Shown here piece by piece: positions 13,736-27,553 of a stretch of 64,000 nt of DNA; the first letter of the stretch is position 1, and each line of letters starts with the position of its first letter. The notes beneath the pieces are model-generated. The model had not been told where the DNA came from, searched no databases, and saw only the letters and a list, made by a program, of their open reading frames with translations. Position numbers and translations under genes: made by a program. The DNA is from Gordius sp. MW1 (taxonomy: Eukaryota > Nematomorpha > Gordioida > Gordea > Gordiidae): the NCBI GenBank assembly GCA_964036665.1, contig OZ038532.1, positions 13,968,537 to 14,032,536 on the forward strand, read 5' to 3'.

Positions 13736-14732
13736 GCGATACAACAAACTAATCGCAACAATAAAACGTTGTCTTTTGTCAAAATGATAGTTCTCGCGGC
13801 TTAAAACCTCTTTTCGGAAGTCAATCGAGGATAATAGGATTCTCAAATTGGCTTACTTTTATATTTCATGCTCTTTCACATAGAATTGAAAAAAATAAAT
13901 ATTTTTACCTCAAAATTTTTCACATATTTTTCTTTCAACCGTATGCATCCGATGAGAGTTGTCGTTTTCAGACGTGGTTTCGATAATAAAAAGTAAAAAT
14001 TTATCAGAATCAGAAAACTATTACTTTAAAATCATGATCGCATAGTGCATTTTTGAAAAATTAAGCACTCACGTTGCGATACAACAAACTAATCGCAACA
14101 ATAAAACGTTGTCTTTTGTCAAAATGATAGTTCTCGCAGCTTAAAACCTCTTTTCGGAAGTCAATCGAGGATAATAGGATTCTCAAATTGGCTTACTTTT
14201 ATATATTTTTTCATGCCCTTTCACATAGAATGGAAAAAAATAAATATTCTACCTCAAAATTATTCACATATTTTTCTTTGAACCGTATTCATCCGATGAA
14301 AGTTGTCGTTTTCAGACGTGGTTTCTATGAACCCAAGTAAAAATTTATCAGAATCAGAGAAATGTTACTTTGAAATCATGATCGCATAGTGCATTTTTGA
14401 AAAATTAAACACTCAAGTTGCGATACAACAAACTAATCGCAACAATAAAACGTTGTCTTTTGTCAAAATGAATAGTTCTGGCAGCTTAAAACCTCTTTTC
14501 GGAAGTAAATCGAGGATAATAGGATTCTCAAATTGGCTTACTTTTATATATTTTTTAATGCTCTTTCACATAGAATCGAAAAAAAAAATATTTTTACCTC
14601 AAAATTTTTCACATATTTTTCTTTCAACCGTATGCATCCGAAGAAAGTTGTCGTTTTCAGACGTGGTTTCGATGATAAAAAGTAAAAATTTATAAGAATC
14701 AGAAAACTATTACTTTGAAATCATGATCGCAT
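13736..14732. repeat. Transitional monomers between duplicated blocks
   Basis: Contains units 13769 (340 bp), 14109 and 14453. Unit 13769 begins as type B, has lost 5 bp in the TATATATTTTTTC stretch (about 13,862), and ends in 'a' form. Unit 14109 has TCATGCCC and AATTATTCAC private changes. Unit 14453 resembles 4807 and 10668, with a shortened A-run after AATCG, but reads CCGAAGAAAG. No near-identical partner elsewhere in the window was seen. Confidence 0.75.
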
Positions 14733-16349
14733 AAAGCCATTTTCAAAAATTAAGCATCACGTTGCGATACAACAAACTAATCGCAACAATAAAACGTTGT
14801 CTTTTGTCAAAATGATAGTTCTCGCAGCTTAAAACCTCTTTTCGGAAGTCAATCGAGGATAATAGGATTCTCAAATTGGCTTACTTTTATATACTTTTTC
14901 ATGCTCTTTCACATAGAATTGAAAAAAATAAATATTCTTACCTCAAAATTTTTCACATATTTTTCTTTGAAACGTATTCATCCGATGAAAGTTGTCGTTT
15001 TCAGACGTGGTTTCTATGATCCCAAGTAAAAATTTATCAGAATCAGAGAAAGGTTACTTTATAATCATGATCGCATAGTGCATTTTTGAAAAATTAAACA
15101 CTCACGTTTCGATACAACAAACTAATCGCAACAATAAAACGTTTTCTTTTGTCAAAATGAATAGTTTTGGCAGCTTAAAACCTCTTTTCGGAAGTAAATC
15201 GAGGATAATATGATTCTCAAATTGGCTTACTTTTATATATTTTTTCATGCTCTTTCACATAGAATTGAAAAAATAAATATTTTTACCTCAAAATTTTTCA
15301 CATATTTTTCTTTGAACCGTATTCATCCGATGAAAGTTGTCGTTTTCAGACGTGGTTTCTATGATCCCAAGTAAAAATTTATCAGAATCTGAAAACTATT
15401 ACTTTGAAATCATGATCGCATAGTGCATTTTTGAAAAATTAAGCACTCACGTTGCGATACAACAAACTAATCGCAACAATAAAACGTTGTCTTTTGTCAA
15501 AATGATAGTTCTCGCAGCTTAAAACCTCTTTTCGGAAGTCAATCGAGGATAATAGGATTCTCAAATTGGCTTACTTTTATATATTTTTTCATGCTCTTTC
15601 ACATAGAATTAAAAAAAATAAATATTTTTACCTCAAAATTTTTCACATATTTTTCTTTGAACCGTATTCATCCGAAGAAAGTTGTCGTTTTCAGACGTGG
15701 TTTCTATGATCCCAAGTAAAAATTTATCAGAATCTGAAAACTATTACTTTGAAATCATGATCGCATAGAGCCATTTTCAAAAATTAAGCATCACGTTGCG
15801 ATACAACAAACTAATCGCAACAATAAAACGTTGTCTTTTGTCAAAATGATAGTTCTCGTAGCTAAAAACCTCTTTTCGGAAGTCAATCGAGGATAATAGG
15901 ATTCTCAAATTGGCTTACTTTTATATATTTTTTCATGCTCTTTCACATAGAATTTAAAAAAATAAATATTTTTACCTCAAAATTTTTCACATATTTTTCT
16001 TTGAACCGTATTCATCCGATGAAAGTTGTCGTTTTCAGACGTGGTTTTTATGATCCCAAGTAAAAATTTATCAGAATCAGAGAAATGTTACTTTGAAATC
16101 ATGATCGCATAGTGCATTTTTGAAAAATTAAACACTCACGTTGCGATACAACAAACTAATCGCAACAATAAAACGTTGTCTTTTGTCAAAATGAATAGTT
16201 CTGGCAGCTTAAAACCTCTTTTCGGAAGTAAATCGAGGATAATAGAATTCTCAAATTGGCTTACTTTTATATATTTTTTCATGCTCTTTCACATAGAATC
16301 GAAAACAATAAATATTTTTACCTCAAAATTTTTCACATATTTTTCTTTG
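14733..16349. repeat. Copy 1 of a 1.6 kb segment repeated at 2,070 bp offset
   Basis: Units 14797, 15142, 15487, 15831 and the left half of 16176 match 16867, 17212, 17557, 17901 and 18246. Shared rare variants are GTTTTCTTTTGTC at the anchor of 15142/17212, AGTTTTGGCAG, CTCGTAGCTAAAAACC (15831/17901), and TAATAGAATTC (16176/18246). Differences include CACGTTTCGAT (15,108) against CACGTTGCGAT. Confidence 0.85.
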
Positions 16350-16804
16350 AACCGTATTCATCCGATGAAAGTTGTCGTTTTCAGACGTGGTTTCTATGAA
16401 CCCAAGTAAAAATTTATCAGAATCAGAGAAATGTTACTTTGAAATCATGATCGCATAGTGCATTTTTGAAAAATTAAACACTCAAGTTGCGATACAACAA
16501 ACTAATCGCAACAATAAAACGTTGTCTTTTGTCAAAATGAATAGTTCTGGCAGCTTAAAACCTCTTTTCGGAAGTAAATCGAGGATAATAGGATTCTCAA
16601 ATTGGCTTACTTTTATATATTTTTTAATGCTCTTTCACATAGAATTTAAAAAAATAAATATTTTTACCTCAAAATTTTTCACATATTTTTCTTTGAACCG
16701 TATTCATCCGATGAAAGTTGTCGTTTTCAGACGTGGTTTTTATGATCCCAAGTAAAAATTTATCAGAATCAGAGAAATCTTACTTTGAAATCATGATCGC
16801 GTAA
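16350..16804. repeat. Intervening monomer segment (A-b)
   Basis: Holds the right half of unit 16176 and most of unit 16522. Both are type A on the left with 'b' right halves. They separate the two copies of the 1.6 kb segment. Unit 16522 carries AATTTAAAAAAATA and the GCGTAAAGCC tail variant near 16800. Confidence 0.75.
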
Positions 16805-18418
16805 AGCCATTTTCAAAAATTAAGCATCACGTTGCGATACAACAAACTAATCGCAACAATAAAACGTTGTCTTTTGTCAAAATGATAGTTCTCGCAGCTT
16901 AAAACCTCTTTTCGGAAGTCAATCGAGGATAATAGGATTCTCAAATTGGCTTACTTTTATATACTTTTTCATGCTCTTTCACATAGAATTGAAAAAAATA
17001 AATATTCTTACCTCAAAATTTTTCACATATTTTTCTTTGAAACGTATTCATCCGATGAAAGTTGTCGTTTTCAGACGTGGTTTCTATGATCCCAAGTAAA
17101 AATTTATCAGAATCAGAGAAAGGTTACTTTATAATCATGATCGCATAGTGCATTTTTGAAAAATTAAACACTCACGTTGCGATACAACAAACTAATCGCA
17201 ACAATAAAACGTTTTCTTTTGTCAAAATGAATAGTTTTGGCAGCTTAAAACCTCTTTTCGGAAGTAAATCGAGGATAATATGATTCTCAAATTGGCTTAC
17301 TTTTATATATTTTTTCATGCTCTTTCACATAGAATTGAAAAAATAAATATTTTTACCTCAAAATTTTTCACATATTTTTCTTTGAACCGTATTCATCCGA
17401 TGAAAGTTGTCGTTTTCAGACGTGGTTTCTATGATCCCAAGTAAAAATTTATCAGAATCTGAAAACTATTACTTTGAAATCATGATCGCATAGTGCATTT
17501 TTGAAAAATTAAGCACTCACGTTGCGATACAACAAACTAATCGCAACAATAAAACGTTGTCTTTTGTCAAAATGATAGTTCTCGCAGCTTAAAACCTCTT
17601 TTCGGAAGTCAATCGAGGATAATAGGATTCTCAAATTGGCTTACTTTTATATATTTTTTCATGCTCTTTCACATAGAATTGAAAAAAATAAATATTTTTA
17701 CCTCAAAATTTTTCACATATTTTTCTTTGAACCGTATTCATCCGAAGAAAGTTGTCGTTTTCAGACGTGGTTTCTATGATCCCAAGTAAAAATTTATCAG
17801 AATCTGAAAACTATTACTTTGAAATCATGATCGCATAGAGCCATTTTCAAAAATTAAGCATCACGTTGCGATACAACAAACTAATCGCAACAATAAAACG
17901 TTGTCTTTTGTCAAAATGATAGTTCTCGTAGCTAAAAACCTCTTTTCGGAAGTCAATCGAGGATAATAGGATTCTCAAATTGGCTTACTTTTATATATTT
18001 TTTCATGCTCTTTCACATAGAATTTAAAAAAATAAATATTTTTACCTCAAAATTTTTCACATATTTTTCTTTGAACCGTATTCATCCGATGAAAGTTGTC
18101 GTTTTCAGACGTGGTTTTTATGATCCCAAGTAAAAATTTATCAGAATCAGAGAAATGTTACTTTGAAATCATGATCGCATAGTGCATTTTTGAAAAATTA
18201 AACACTCACGTTGCGATACAACAAACTAATCGCAACAATAAAACGTTGTCTTTTGTCAAAATGAATAGTTCTGGCAGCTTAAAACCTCTTTTCGGAAGTA
18301 AATCGAGGATAATAGAATTCTCAAATTGGCTTACTTTTATATATTTTTTCATGCTCTTTCACATAGAATCGAAAACAATAAATATTTTTACCTCAAAATT
18401 TTTCACATATTTTTCTTT
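16805..18418. repeat. Copy 2 of the 1.6 kb segment repeated at 2,070 bp offset
   Basis: Matches 14733-16349. The copies part at about monomer position 172 in units 16176 and 18246, where copy 1 continues with GAACCGTATTC and copy 2 with CAACCGTATGC. In copy 2 the unit at 18246 has AAAAAGCAAAAA instead of AAAAAGTAAAAA, which removes the usual stop and lengthens the chance open frame to 88 codons. Confidence 0.85.
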
Positions 18419-19625
18419 CAACCGTATGCATCCGATAAAAGTTATCGTTTTCAGACGTGGTTTCGATGATAAAAAGCAAAAATTTATCAGAATCAGAAAA
18501 CTATTACTTTGAAATCATGGTTGCATAGAGCCATTTTCAAAAATTAAGCATCACGTTGCGATACAACAAACTAATCGCAACAATAAAACGTTGTCTTTTG
18601 TCAAAATGATAGTTCTCTCAGCTTAAAACCTCTTTTCCGAAGTCAATCGAGGATAATAGGATTCTCAAATTGGCTTACTTTTATATATTTTCTCATGGTC
18701 TTTCACATAGAATTGAAAAAAATAAATATTCTACCTCAAAATTTTTCACATATTTTTTTTTGAACCGTATTCATCCGATGAAAGTTGTCGTTTTCAGACA
18801 TGGTTTCTATGAACCCAAGTAAAAATTTATCAGAATCAGAGAAATGTTACTTTGAAATCATGATCGCATAGTGCATTTTTGAAAAATTAAACACTCACGT
18901 TGCGATACAACAAACTAATCGCAACAATAAAACGTTGTCTTTTGTCAAAATGATTAGTTCTGGCAGCTTAAAACCTCTTTTCGGAAGTAAATCGAGGATA
19001 ATAGGATTCTCAAATTGGCTTACTTTTATATATTTTTTAATGCTCTTTCACATAGAATCGAAAAAAATAAACATTTTTACCTCAAAATTTTTCACATATT
19101 TTTCTTTGAACCGTATTCATCCGATGAAAGTTGTCGTTTTCAGACGTGGTTTCTATGATACCAAGTAAAAATTTATCAGAATCTGAAAACTATTACTTTG
19201 AAATCATGATCGCATAGTGCATTTTTGAAAAATTAAGCACTCAAGTTGCGATATAACAAACTAATCGCAACAATAAAACGTTGTCTTTTGTCAAAATGAA
19301 TAGTTCTGGCAGCTTAAAACCTCTTTTCGGAAGTAAATCGAGGGTAATAGGAATCTCAAATTGGCTTACTTTTATATATTTTTTAATGCTCTTTCACATA
19401 GAATCGAAAAAAATAAACATTTTTACCTCAAAATTTTTCACATATTTTTCTTTCAACCGTATGCATCCGATGAAAGTTGTCGTTTTCAGACGTGGTTTCG
19501 ATGATAAAAAGTAAAAATTTATCAGAATCAGAAAACTATTACTTTGAAATCATGATCGCATAGAGCCATTTTCAAAAATTAAGCATCACGCTGCGATACA
19601 ACAAACTAATCGCAACAATAAAACG
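18419..19625. repeat. Monomers 18591-19281, first copy of a segment reused at 40.3 and 53.3 kb
   Basis: Unit 18591 has the rare set CTCTCAGC, TTTTCCGAAG, TTTTCTCATGGTC and CAGACATGG. Units 40328 and 53335 carry the same set. Units 18935 and 19281 (GAGGGTAATAGG, AAAATAAACATTT) correspond to 40671/41017 and 53679/54025 at offsets of about 21,736 and 34,744 bp. Unit 18935 alone has GATTAG, and 19281 alone has GGAATCTC. Confidence 0.8.
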
Positions 19626-22386
19626 TTGTCTTTTGTCAAAATGAATAGTTCTGGCAGCTTAAAACCTCTTTTCGGAAGTAAATCGAGGATAATAGGATTC
19701 TCAAATTGGCTTACTTTTATATATTTTTTCATGCTCTTTCACATAGAATCGAAAAAAATAAATATTTTTACCTCAAATTTTTTCACATATTTTTCTTTCA
19801 ACCGTATGCATCCGATGAGAGTTGTCGTTTTCAGACGTGGTTTCGATGATAAAAAGTAAAAATTTATCAGAATCAGAAAACTATTACTTTAAAATCATGA
19901 TCGCATAGTGCATTTTTGAAAAATTAAGCACTCACGTTGCGATACAACAAACTAATCGCAACAATAAAACGTTGTCTTTTGTCAAAATGATAGTTCTCGC
20001 AGCTTAAAACCTCTTTTCGTAAGTCAATCGAGGATAATAGGATTCTCAAATTGGCTTACTTTTATATATTTTTTCATGCTCTTTCACATAGAATGGAAAA
20101 TAATAAATATTCTACCTCAAAATTTTTCACATATTTTTTTTTGAACCGTATTCATCCGATGAAAGTTATCGTTTTCAGACGTGGTTTCTATGAACCCAAG
20201 TAAAAATTTATCAGAATCAGAGAAATGTTACTTTGAAATCATGATCGCATAGTGCATTTTTGAAAAATCAAACACTCACGTTGCGATACAACAAACTAAT
20301 CGCAACAATAAAACGTTGTCTTTTGTCAAAATGAATAGTTCTGGCAGCTTAAAACCTCTTTTCGGAAGTAAATCGAGGATAATAGGATTCTCAAATTGGC
20401 TTACTTTTATATATTTTTTAATGCTCTTTCACATAGAATCGAAAAAAATAAATATTTTTACCTCAAAATTTTTCACATATTTTTCTTTCAACCGTATGCA
20501 TCCGATGAAAGTTGTCGTTTTCAGACGTGGTTTCGATGATAAAAAGTAAAAATTTATCAGAATCAGAAAACTATTACTTTGAAATCATGATCGCATAGAG
20601 CATTTTCAAAAATTAAGCACTCACGTTGCGATACAACAAACTAATCGCAACAATAAAACGTTGTCTTTTGTCAAAATGATAGTTCTCGCAGCTTAAAACC
20701 TCTTTTCGGAAATCAATCGAGGATAATAGGATTCTCAAATTGGCTTACTTTTATATATTTTTTCATGCTCTTTCACATAGAATGGAAAAAAATAAATATT
20801 CTACCTCAAAATTTTTCACATATTTTTCTTTGAACCGTATTCATCCGATGAAAGTTATCGTTTTCAGACGTGGTTTCTATGAACCCAAGTAAAAATTTAT
20901 CAGAATCAGAGAAATGTTACTTTGAAATCATGATCGCATAGTGCATTTTTGAAAAATTAAACACTCACGTTGCGATACAACAAACTAATCGCAACAATAA
21001 AACGTTGTCTTTTGTCAAAATGAATAGTTCTGGCAGCTTAAAACCTCTTTTCCGAAGTAAATCGAGGATAATAGGATTCTCAAATTGGCTTACTTTTATA
21101 TATTTTTTAATGCTCTTTCACATATAATCGAAAAAAATAAATATTTTTACCTCAAAATTTTTCACATATTTTTCTTTCAACCGTATGCATCCGATGAAAG
21201 TTGTCGTTTTCAGACGTGGTTTCGATGATAAAAAGTAAAAATTTATCAGAATCAGAAAACTATTACTTTGAAATCATGATCGCATAGAGCCATTTTCAAA
21301 AATTAAGCATCACGTTGCGATACAACAAACTAATCGCAACAATAAAACGTTGTCTTTTGTCAAAATGATAGTTCTCGCAGCTTAAAACCTCTTTTCGGAA
21401 GTCAATCGAGGATAATAGGATTCTCAAATTGGCTTACTTTTATATACTTTTTCATGCTCTTTCACATAGAATTGAAAAAAATAAATATTCTTACCTCAAA
21501 ATTTTTCACATATTTTTCTTTGAAACGTATTCATCCGATGAAAGTTGTCGTTTTCAGACGTGGTTTCTATGATCCCAAGTAAAAATTTATCAGAATCAGA
21601 GAAATTTTAATTTATAATCATGATCGCATAGTGCATTTTTGAAAAATTAAACACTCACGTTGCTATACAACAAACTAATCGCAACAATAAAACGTTGTCT
21701 TTTGTCAAAATGAATAGTTCTGGCAGCTTAAAACCTCTTTTCGGAAGTAAATCGAGGATAATAGGATTCTCAAATTGGCTTACTTTTATATATTTTTTCA
21801 TGCTCTTTCACATAGAATTGAAAAAAATAAATATTTTTACCTCAAAATTTTTCACATATTTTTCTTTGAACCGTATTCATCCGATGAAAGTTGTCGTTTT
21901 CAGACGTGGTTTCTATGATCCCAAGTAAAAATTTATCAGAATCTGAAAACTATTACTTTGAAATCATAATCGCATAGTGCATTTTTGAAAAATTAAGCAC
22001 TCAAGTTGCGATATAACAAACTAATCGCAACAATAAAACGTTGTCTTTTGTCAAAATGAATAGTTCTGGCAGCTTAAAACCTCTTTTCGGAAGTAAATCG
22101 AGGATAATAGGATTCTCAAATTGGCTTACTTTTATATATTTTTTCATGCTCTTTCACATAGAATTGAAAAAAATAAATATTTTTACCTCAAAATTTTTCA
22201 CATATTTTTCTTTGAACCGTATTCATCCGATGAAAGTTGTCGTTTTCAGACGTGGTTTCTATGATCCCAAGTAAAAATTTATCAGAATCTGAAAACTATT
22301 ACTTTGAAATCATGATCGCATAGTGCATTTTTGAAAAATTAAGCACTCACGTTGCGATACAACAAACTAATCGCAACAATAAAACG
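18935..22386. repeat. Ten-monomer segment, copy 1 (5.51 kb offset)
   Basis: Units 18935, 19281, 19626, 19972, 20316, 20661, 21005, 21350, 21695 and 22041 pair with 24450 through 27554 at 5,512-5,515 bp. Shared rare variants include TTTTCGTAAGTC with GGAAAATAATAAAT (19972/25484), GGAAATCAATC (20661/26174), CACATATAATCG (21005/26518) and GTTGCTAT (before 21695/27208). Unit 21005 has TTTTCCGAAG, which 26518 does not. Confidence 0.85.
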
Positions 22387-24449
22387 TTGTCTTTTGTCAA
22401 AATGATAGTTCTCGCAGCTTAAAACCTCTTTTCGGAAGTCAATCGAGGATAATAGGATTCTCAAATTGGCTTACTTTTATATATTTTTTCATGCTCTTTC
22501 ACATAGAATTAAAAAAAATAAATATTTTTACCTCAAAATTTTTCACATATTTTTCTTTGAACCGTATTCATCCGATGAAAGTTGTCGTTTTCAGACGTGG
22601 TTTCTATGATCCCAAGTAAAAATTTATCAGAATCTGAAAACTATTACTTTGAAATCATGATCGCATAGTGCATTTTTGAAAAATTAAGCATTCACGTTGC
22701 GATACAACAAACTAATCGCAACCTTAAAACGTTGTCTTTTGTCAAAATGATAGTTCTCGCAGCTTAAAACCTCTTTTCGGAAGTCAATCGAGGATAATAG
22801 GATTCTCAAATTGGCTTACTTTTATATATTTTTTCATGCTCTTTCACATAGAATCGAAAAAAATAAATATTTTTACCTCAAAATTTTTCACATATTATTC
22901 TTTGAACCGTATTCATCCGATGAAAGTTGTCGTTTTAAGACGTGGTTTCTATGATCCCAAGTAAAAATTTATCAGAATCAGAGAAATTTTACTTTGAAAT
23001 CATGATCGCATAGTGCATTTTTGAAAAATTAAGCACTCACGTTGCGATACAACAAACTAATCGCAACATTAAAACGTTGTCTTTTGTCAAAATGATAGTT
23101 CTCGCAGCTTAAAACCTCTTTTCGAAAGTTTATCGAGGATAATAGGATTCTCAAATTGGCTTACTTTTATATATATTTTCATGCTCTTTCACATAGAATC
23201 GAAAAAAATAAATATTTTTACCTCGAAATTTTTCACATATTTTTCTTTCCACCGTATGCATCCGATGAAAGTTGTCGTTTCAGACGTGGTTTCGATGATA
23301 AAAAGTAAAAATTTATCAGAATCAGAAAACTATTATTTTAAAATCATGATCGCATAGTGCATTTTTGAAAAATTAAGCACTCACGTTGCGATACAATAAA
23401 CTAATCGCAACAATAAAACGTTGTCTTTTGTCAAAATGATAGTTCTCGCAGCTTAAAACCTCTTTTCGGAAGTCAATCGAGGATAATAGGATTCTCAAAT
23501 TGGCTTACTTTTATATATTTTTTCATGCTCTTTCACATAGAATAAAATAAATCTTTTTACCTCAAAATTTTTCACATATTTTTCTTTGAACCGTATTCAT
23601 CCGATGAAAGTTGTCGTTTTCAGACGTGGTTTCTATGATCCCAAGTAAAAATTTATCAGAATCAGAGAAATGTTACTTTGAAATCATGATCGCATAGTGC
23701 ATTTTGAAAAATTAAGCACTTACGTTGCGATACAACAAACTAATCGCAACAATAAAACGTTGTCTTTTGTCAAAATGAATAGTTCTGGCAGCTTAAAACC
23801 TCTTTTCGGAAGTAAATCGAGTATAAACGGATTCTCAAATTGGCTTACTTTTATATATTTTTTCATGCTCTTTCGCATAGAATCGAAAAAAATAAATATT
23901 TTTACCTCAAATTTTTTCACATATTTTTCTTTCAACCGTATGCATCCGATGAGAGTTGTCGTTTTCAGACGTGGTTTCGATGATAAAAAGTAAAAATTTA
24001 TCAGAATCAGAAAACTATTACTTTAAAATCATGATCGCATAGTGCATTTTTCAAAAATTAAGCAATCACGTTGCGATACAACAAACTAATCGCAACAATA
24101 AAACGTTGTCTTTTGTCAAAATGATAGTTCTCGCAGCTTAAAACCTCTTTTCGGAAGTCAATCGAGGATAATAGGATTCTCAAATTGGCTTACTTTTACA
24201 TATTTTTTCATGCTCTTTCACATAGAATTGAAAAAAATAAATATTCTACCTCAAAATTTTTCACATATTTTTCTTTGAACCGTATTCATCCGATGAAAGT
24301 TGTCGTTTTCAGACGTGGTTTCTATGAACCCAAGTAAAAATTTATCAGAATCAGAGAAATGTTACTTTGAAATCATGATCGCATAGTGCATTTTTGAAAA
24401 ATTAAACACTCACGTTGCGATACAACAAACTAATCGCAACAATAAAACG
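22387..24449. repeat. Short, less derived relative of the 5 kb module
   Basis: Units 22387, 22732, 23077 (type C), 23421, 23760 and 24106 follow the same order as 34019, 34364, 35400, 35744, 36083 and 36429 in the 5 kb module, but lack the two units in between. Unit 24106 is full length, whereas 36429 and its copies carry a 31 bp deletion. Unit 23760 keeps AAAATGAATAG, which is AAAATTAATAG in the module copies. These states suggest this block predates the module copies. Confidence 0.75.
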
Positions 24450-27400
24450 TTGTCTTTTGTCAAAATGAATAGTTCTGGCAGCTTAAAACCTCTTTTCGGA
24501 AGTAAATCGAGGATAATAGGATTCTCAAATCGGCTTACTTTTATATATTTTTTAATGCTCTTTCACATAGAATCGAAAAAAATAAACATTTTTACCTCAA
24601 AATTTTTCACATATTTTTCTTTCAACCGTATGCATCCGATGAAAGTTGTCGTTTTCAGACGTGGTTTCGATGATACCAAGTAAAAATTTATCAGAATCTG
24701 AAAACTATTACTTTGAAATCATGATCGCATAGTGCATTTTTGAAAAATTAAGCACTCAAGTTGCGATATAACAAACTAATCGCAACAATAAAACGTTGTC
24801 TTTTGTCAAAATGAATAGTTCTGGCAGCTTAAAACCTCTTTTCGGAAGTAAATCGAGGGTAATAGGATTCTCAAATTGGCTTACTTTTATATATTTTTTA
24901 ATGCTCTTTCACATAGAATCGAAAAAAATAAACATTTTTACCTCAAAATTTTTCACATATTTTTCTTTCAACCGTATGCATCCGATGAAAGTTGTCGTTT
25001 TCAGACGTGGTTTCGATGATAAAAAGTAAAAATTTATCAGAATCAGAAAACTATTACTTTGAAATCATGATCGCATAGAGCCATTTTCAAAAATTAAGCA
25101 TCACGCTGCGATACAACAAACTAATCGCAACAATAAAACGTTGTCTTTTGTGAAAATGAATAGTGGCAGCTTAAAACCTCTTTTCGGAAGTAAATCGAGG
25201 ATAATAGGATTCTCAAATTGGCTTACTTTTATATATTTTTTCATGCTCTTTCACATAGAATCGAAAAAAATAAATATTTTTACCTCAAATTTTTTCACAT
25301 ATTTTTCTTTCAACCGTATGCATCCGATGAGAGTTGTCGTTTTCAGACGTGGTTTCGATGATAAAAAGTAAAAATTTATCAGAATCAGAAAACTATTACT
25401 TTAAAATCATGATCGCATAGTGCATTTTTGAAAAATTAAGCACTCACGTTGCGTTACAACAAACTAATCGCAACAATAAAACATTGTCTTTTGTCAAAAT
25501 GATAGTTCTCGCAGCTTAAAACCTCTTTTCGTAAGTCAATCGAGGATAATAGGATTCTCAAATTGGCTTACTTTTATATATTTTTTCATGCTCTTTCACA
25601 TAGAATGGAAAATAATAAATATTCTACCTCAAAATTTTTCACATATTTTTTTTTGAACCGTATTCATCCGATGAAAGTTATCGTTTTCAGACGTGGTTTC
25701 TATGAACCCAAGTAAAAATTTATCAGAATCAGAGAAATGTTACTTTGAAATCATGATCGCATAGTGCATTTTTGAAAAATCAAACACTCACGTTGCGATA
25801 CAACAAACTAATCGCAACAATAAAACGTTGTCTTTTGTCAAAATGAATAGTTCTGGCAGCTTAAAACCTATTTTCGGAAGTAAATCGAGGATAATAGGAT
25901 TCTCAAATTGGCTTACTTTTATATATTTTTTAATGCTCTTTCACATAGAATCGAAAAAAATAAATATTTTTACCTCAAAATTTTTCACATATTTTTCTTT
26001 CAACCGTATGCATCCGATGAAAGTTGTCGTTTTCAGACGTGGTTTCGATGATAAAAAGTAAAAATTTATCAGAATCAGAAAACTATTACTTTGAAATCAT
26101 GATCGCATAGAGCCATTTTCAAAATTTAAGCACTCACGTTGCGATACAACAAACTAATCGCAACAATAAAACGTTGTCTTTTGTCAAAATGATAGTTCTC
26201 GCAGCTTAAAACCTCTTTTCGGAAATCAATCGAGGATAATAGGATTCTCAAATTGGCTTACTTTTATATATTTTTTCATGCTCTTTCACAAAGAATGGAA
26301 AAAAATAAATATTCTACCTCAAAATTTTTCACATATTTTTCTTTGAACCGTATTCATCCGATGAAAGTTATCGTTTTCAGACGTGGTTTCTATGAACCCA
26401 AGTAAAAATTTATCAGAATCAGAGAAATGTTACTTTGAAATCATGATCGCATAGTGCATTTTTGAAAAATTAAACACTCACGTTGCGATACAACAAACTA
26501 ATCGCAACAATAAAACGTTGTCTTTTGTCAAAATGAATAGTTCTGGCAGCTTAAAACCTCTTTTCGGAAGTAAATCGAGGATAATAGGATTCTCAAATTG
26601 GCTTACTTTTATATATTTTTTAATGCTCTTTCACATATAATCGAAAAAAATAAATATTTTTACCTCAAAATTTTTCACATATTTTTCTTTCAACCGTATG
26701 CATCCGATGAAAGTTGTCGTTTTCAGACGTGGTTTCGATGATAAAAAGTAAAAATTTATCAGAATCAGAAAACTATTACTTTGAAATCATGATCGCATAG
26801 AGCCATTTTCAAAAATTAAGCATCACGTTGCGATACAACAAACTAATCGCAACAATAAAACGTTGTCTTTTGTCAAAATGATAGTTCTCGCAGCTTAAAA
26901 CCTCTTTTCGGAAGTCAATCGAGGATAATAGGATTCTCAAATTGGCTTACTTTTATATACTTTTTCATGCTCTTTCACATAGAATTGAAAAAAATAAATA
27001 TTCTTACCTCAAAATTTTTCACATATTTTTCTTTGAAACGTATTCATCCGATGAAAGTTGTCGTTTTCAGACGTGGTTTCTATGATCCCAAGTAAAAATT
27101 TATCAGAATCAGAGAAATTTTACTTTATAATCATGATCGCATAGTGCATTTTTGAAAAATTAAACACTCACGTTGCTATACAACAAACTAATCGCAACAA
27201 TAAAACGTTGTCTTTTGTCAAAATGAATAGTTCTGGCAGCTTAAAACCTCTTTTCGGAAGTAAATCGAGGATAATAGGATTCTCAAATTGGCTTACTTTT
27301 ATATATTTTTTCATGCTCTTTCACATAGAATTGAAAAAAATAAATATTTTTACCTCAAAATTTTTCACATATTTTTCTTTGAACCGTATTCATCCGATGA

Positions 27401-27553
27401 AAGTTGTCGTTTTCAGACGTGGTTTCTATGATCCCAAGTAAAAATTTATCAGAATCTGAAAACTATTACTTTGAAATCATGATCGCATAGTGCATTTTTG
27501 AAAAATTAAGCACTCAAGTTGCGATATAACAAACTAATCGCAACAATAAAACG

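Noticed and set aside
23720..23935. 71-codon open frames on the - strand (also at 36043, 39629, 45110, 50423)
   Set aside because: They occur only in one monomer lineage (TATAAACGG, TTTCGCATAG variants) that has been copied by array duplication. The overlap with the + strand frame and poor composition argue for chance.
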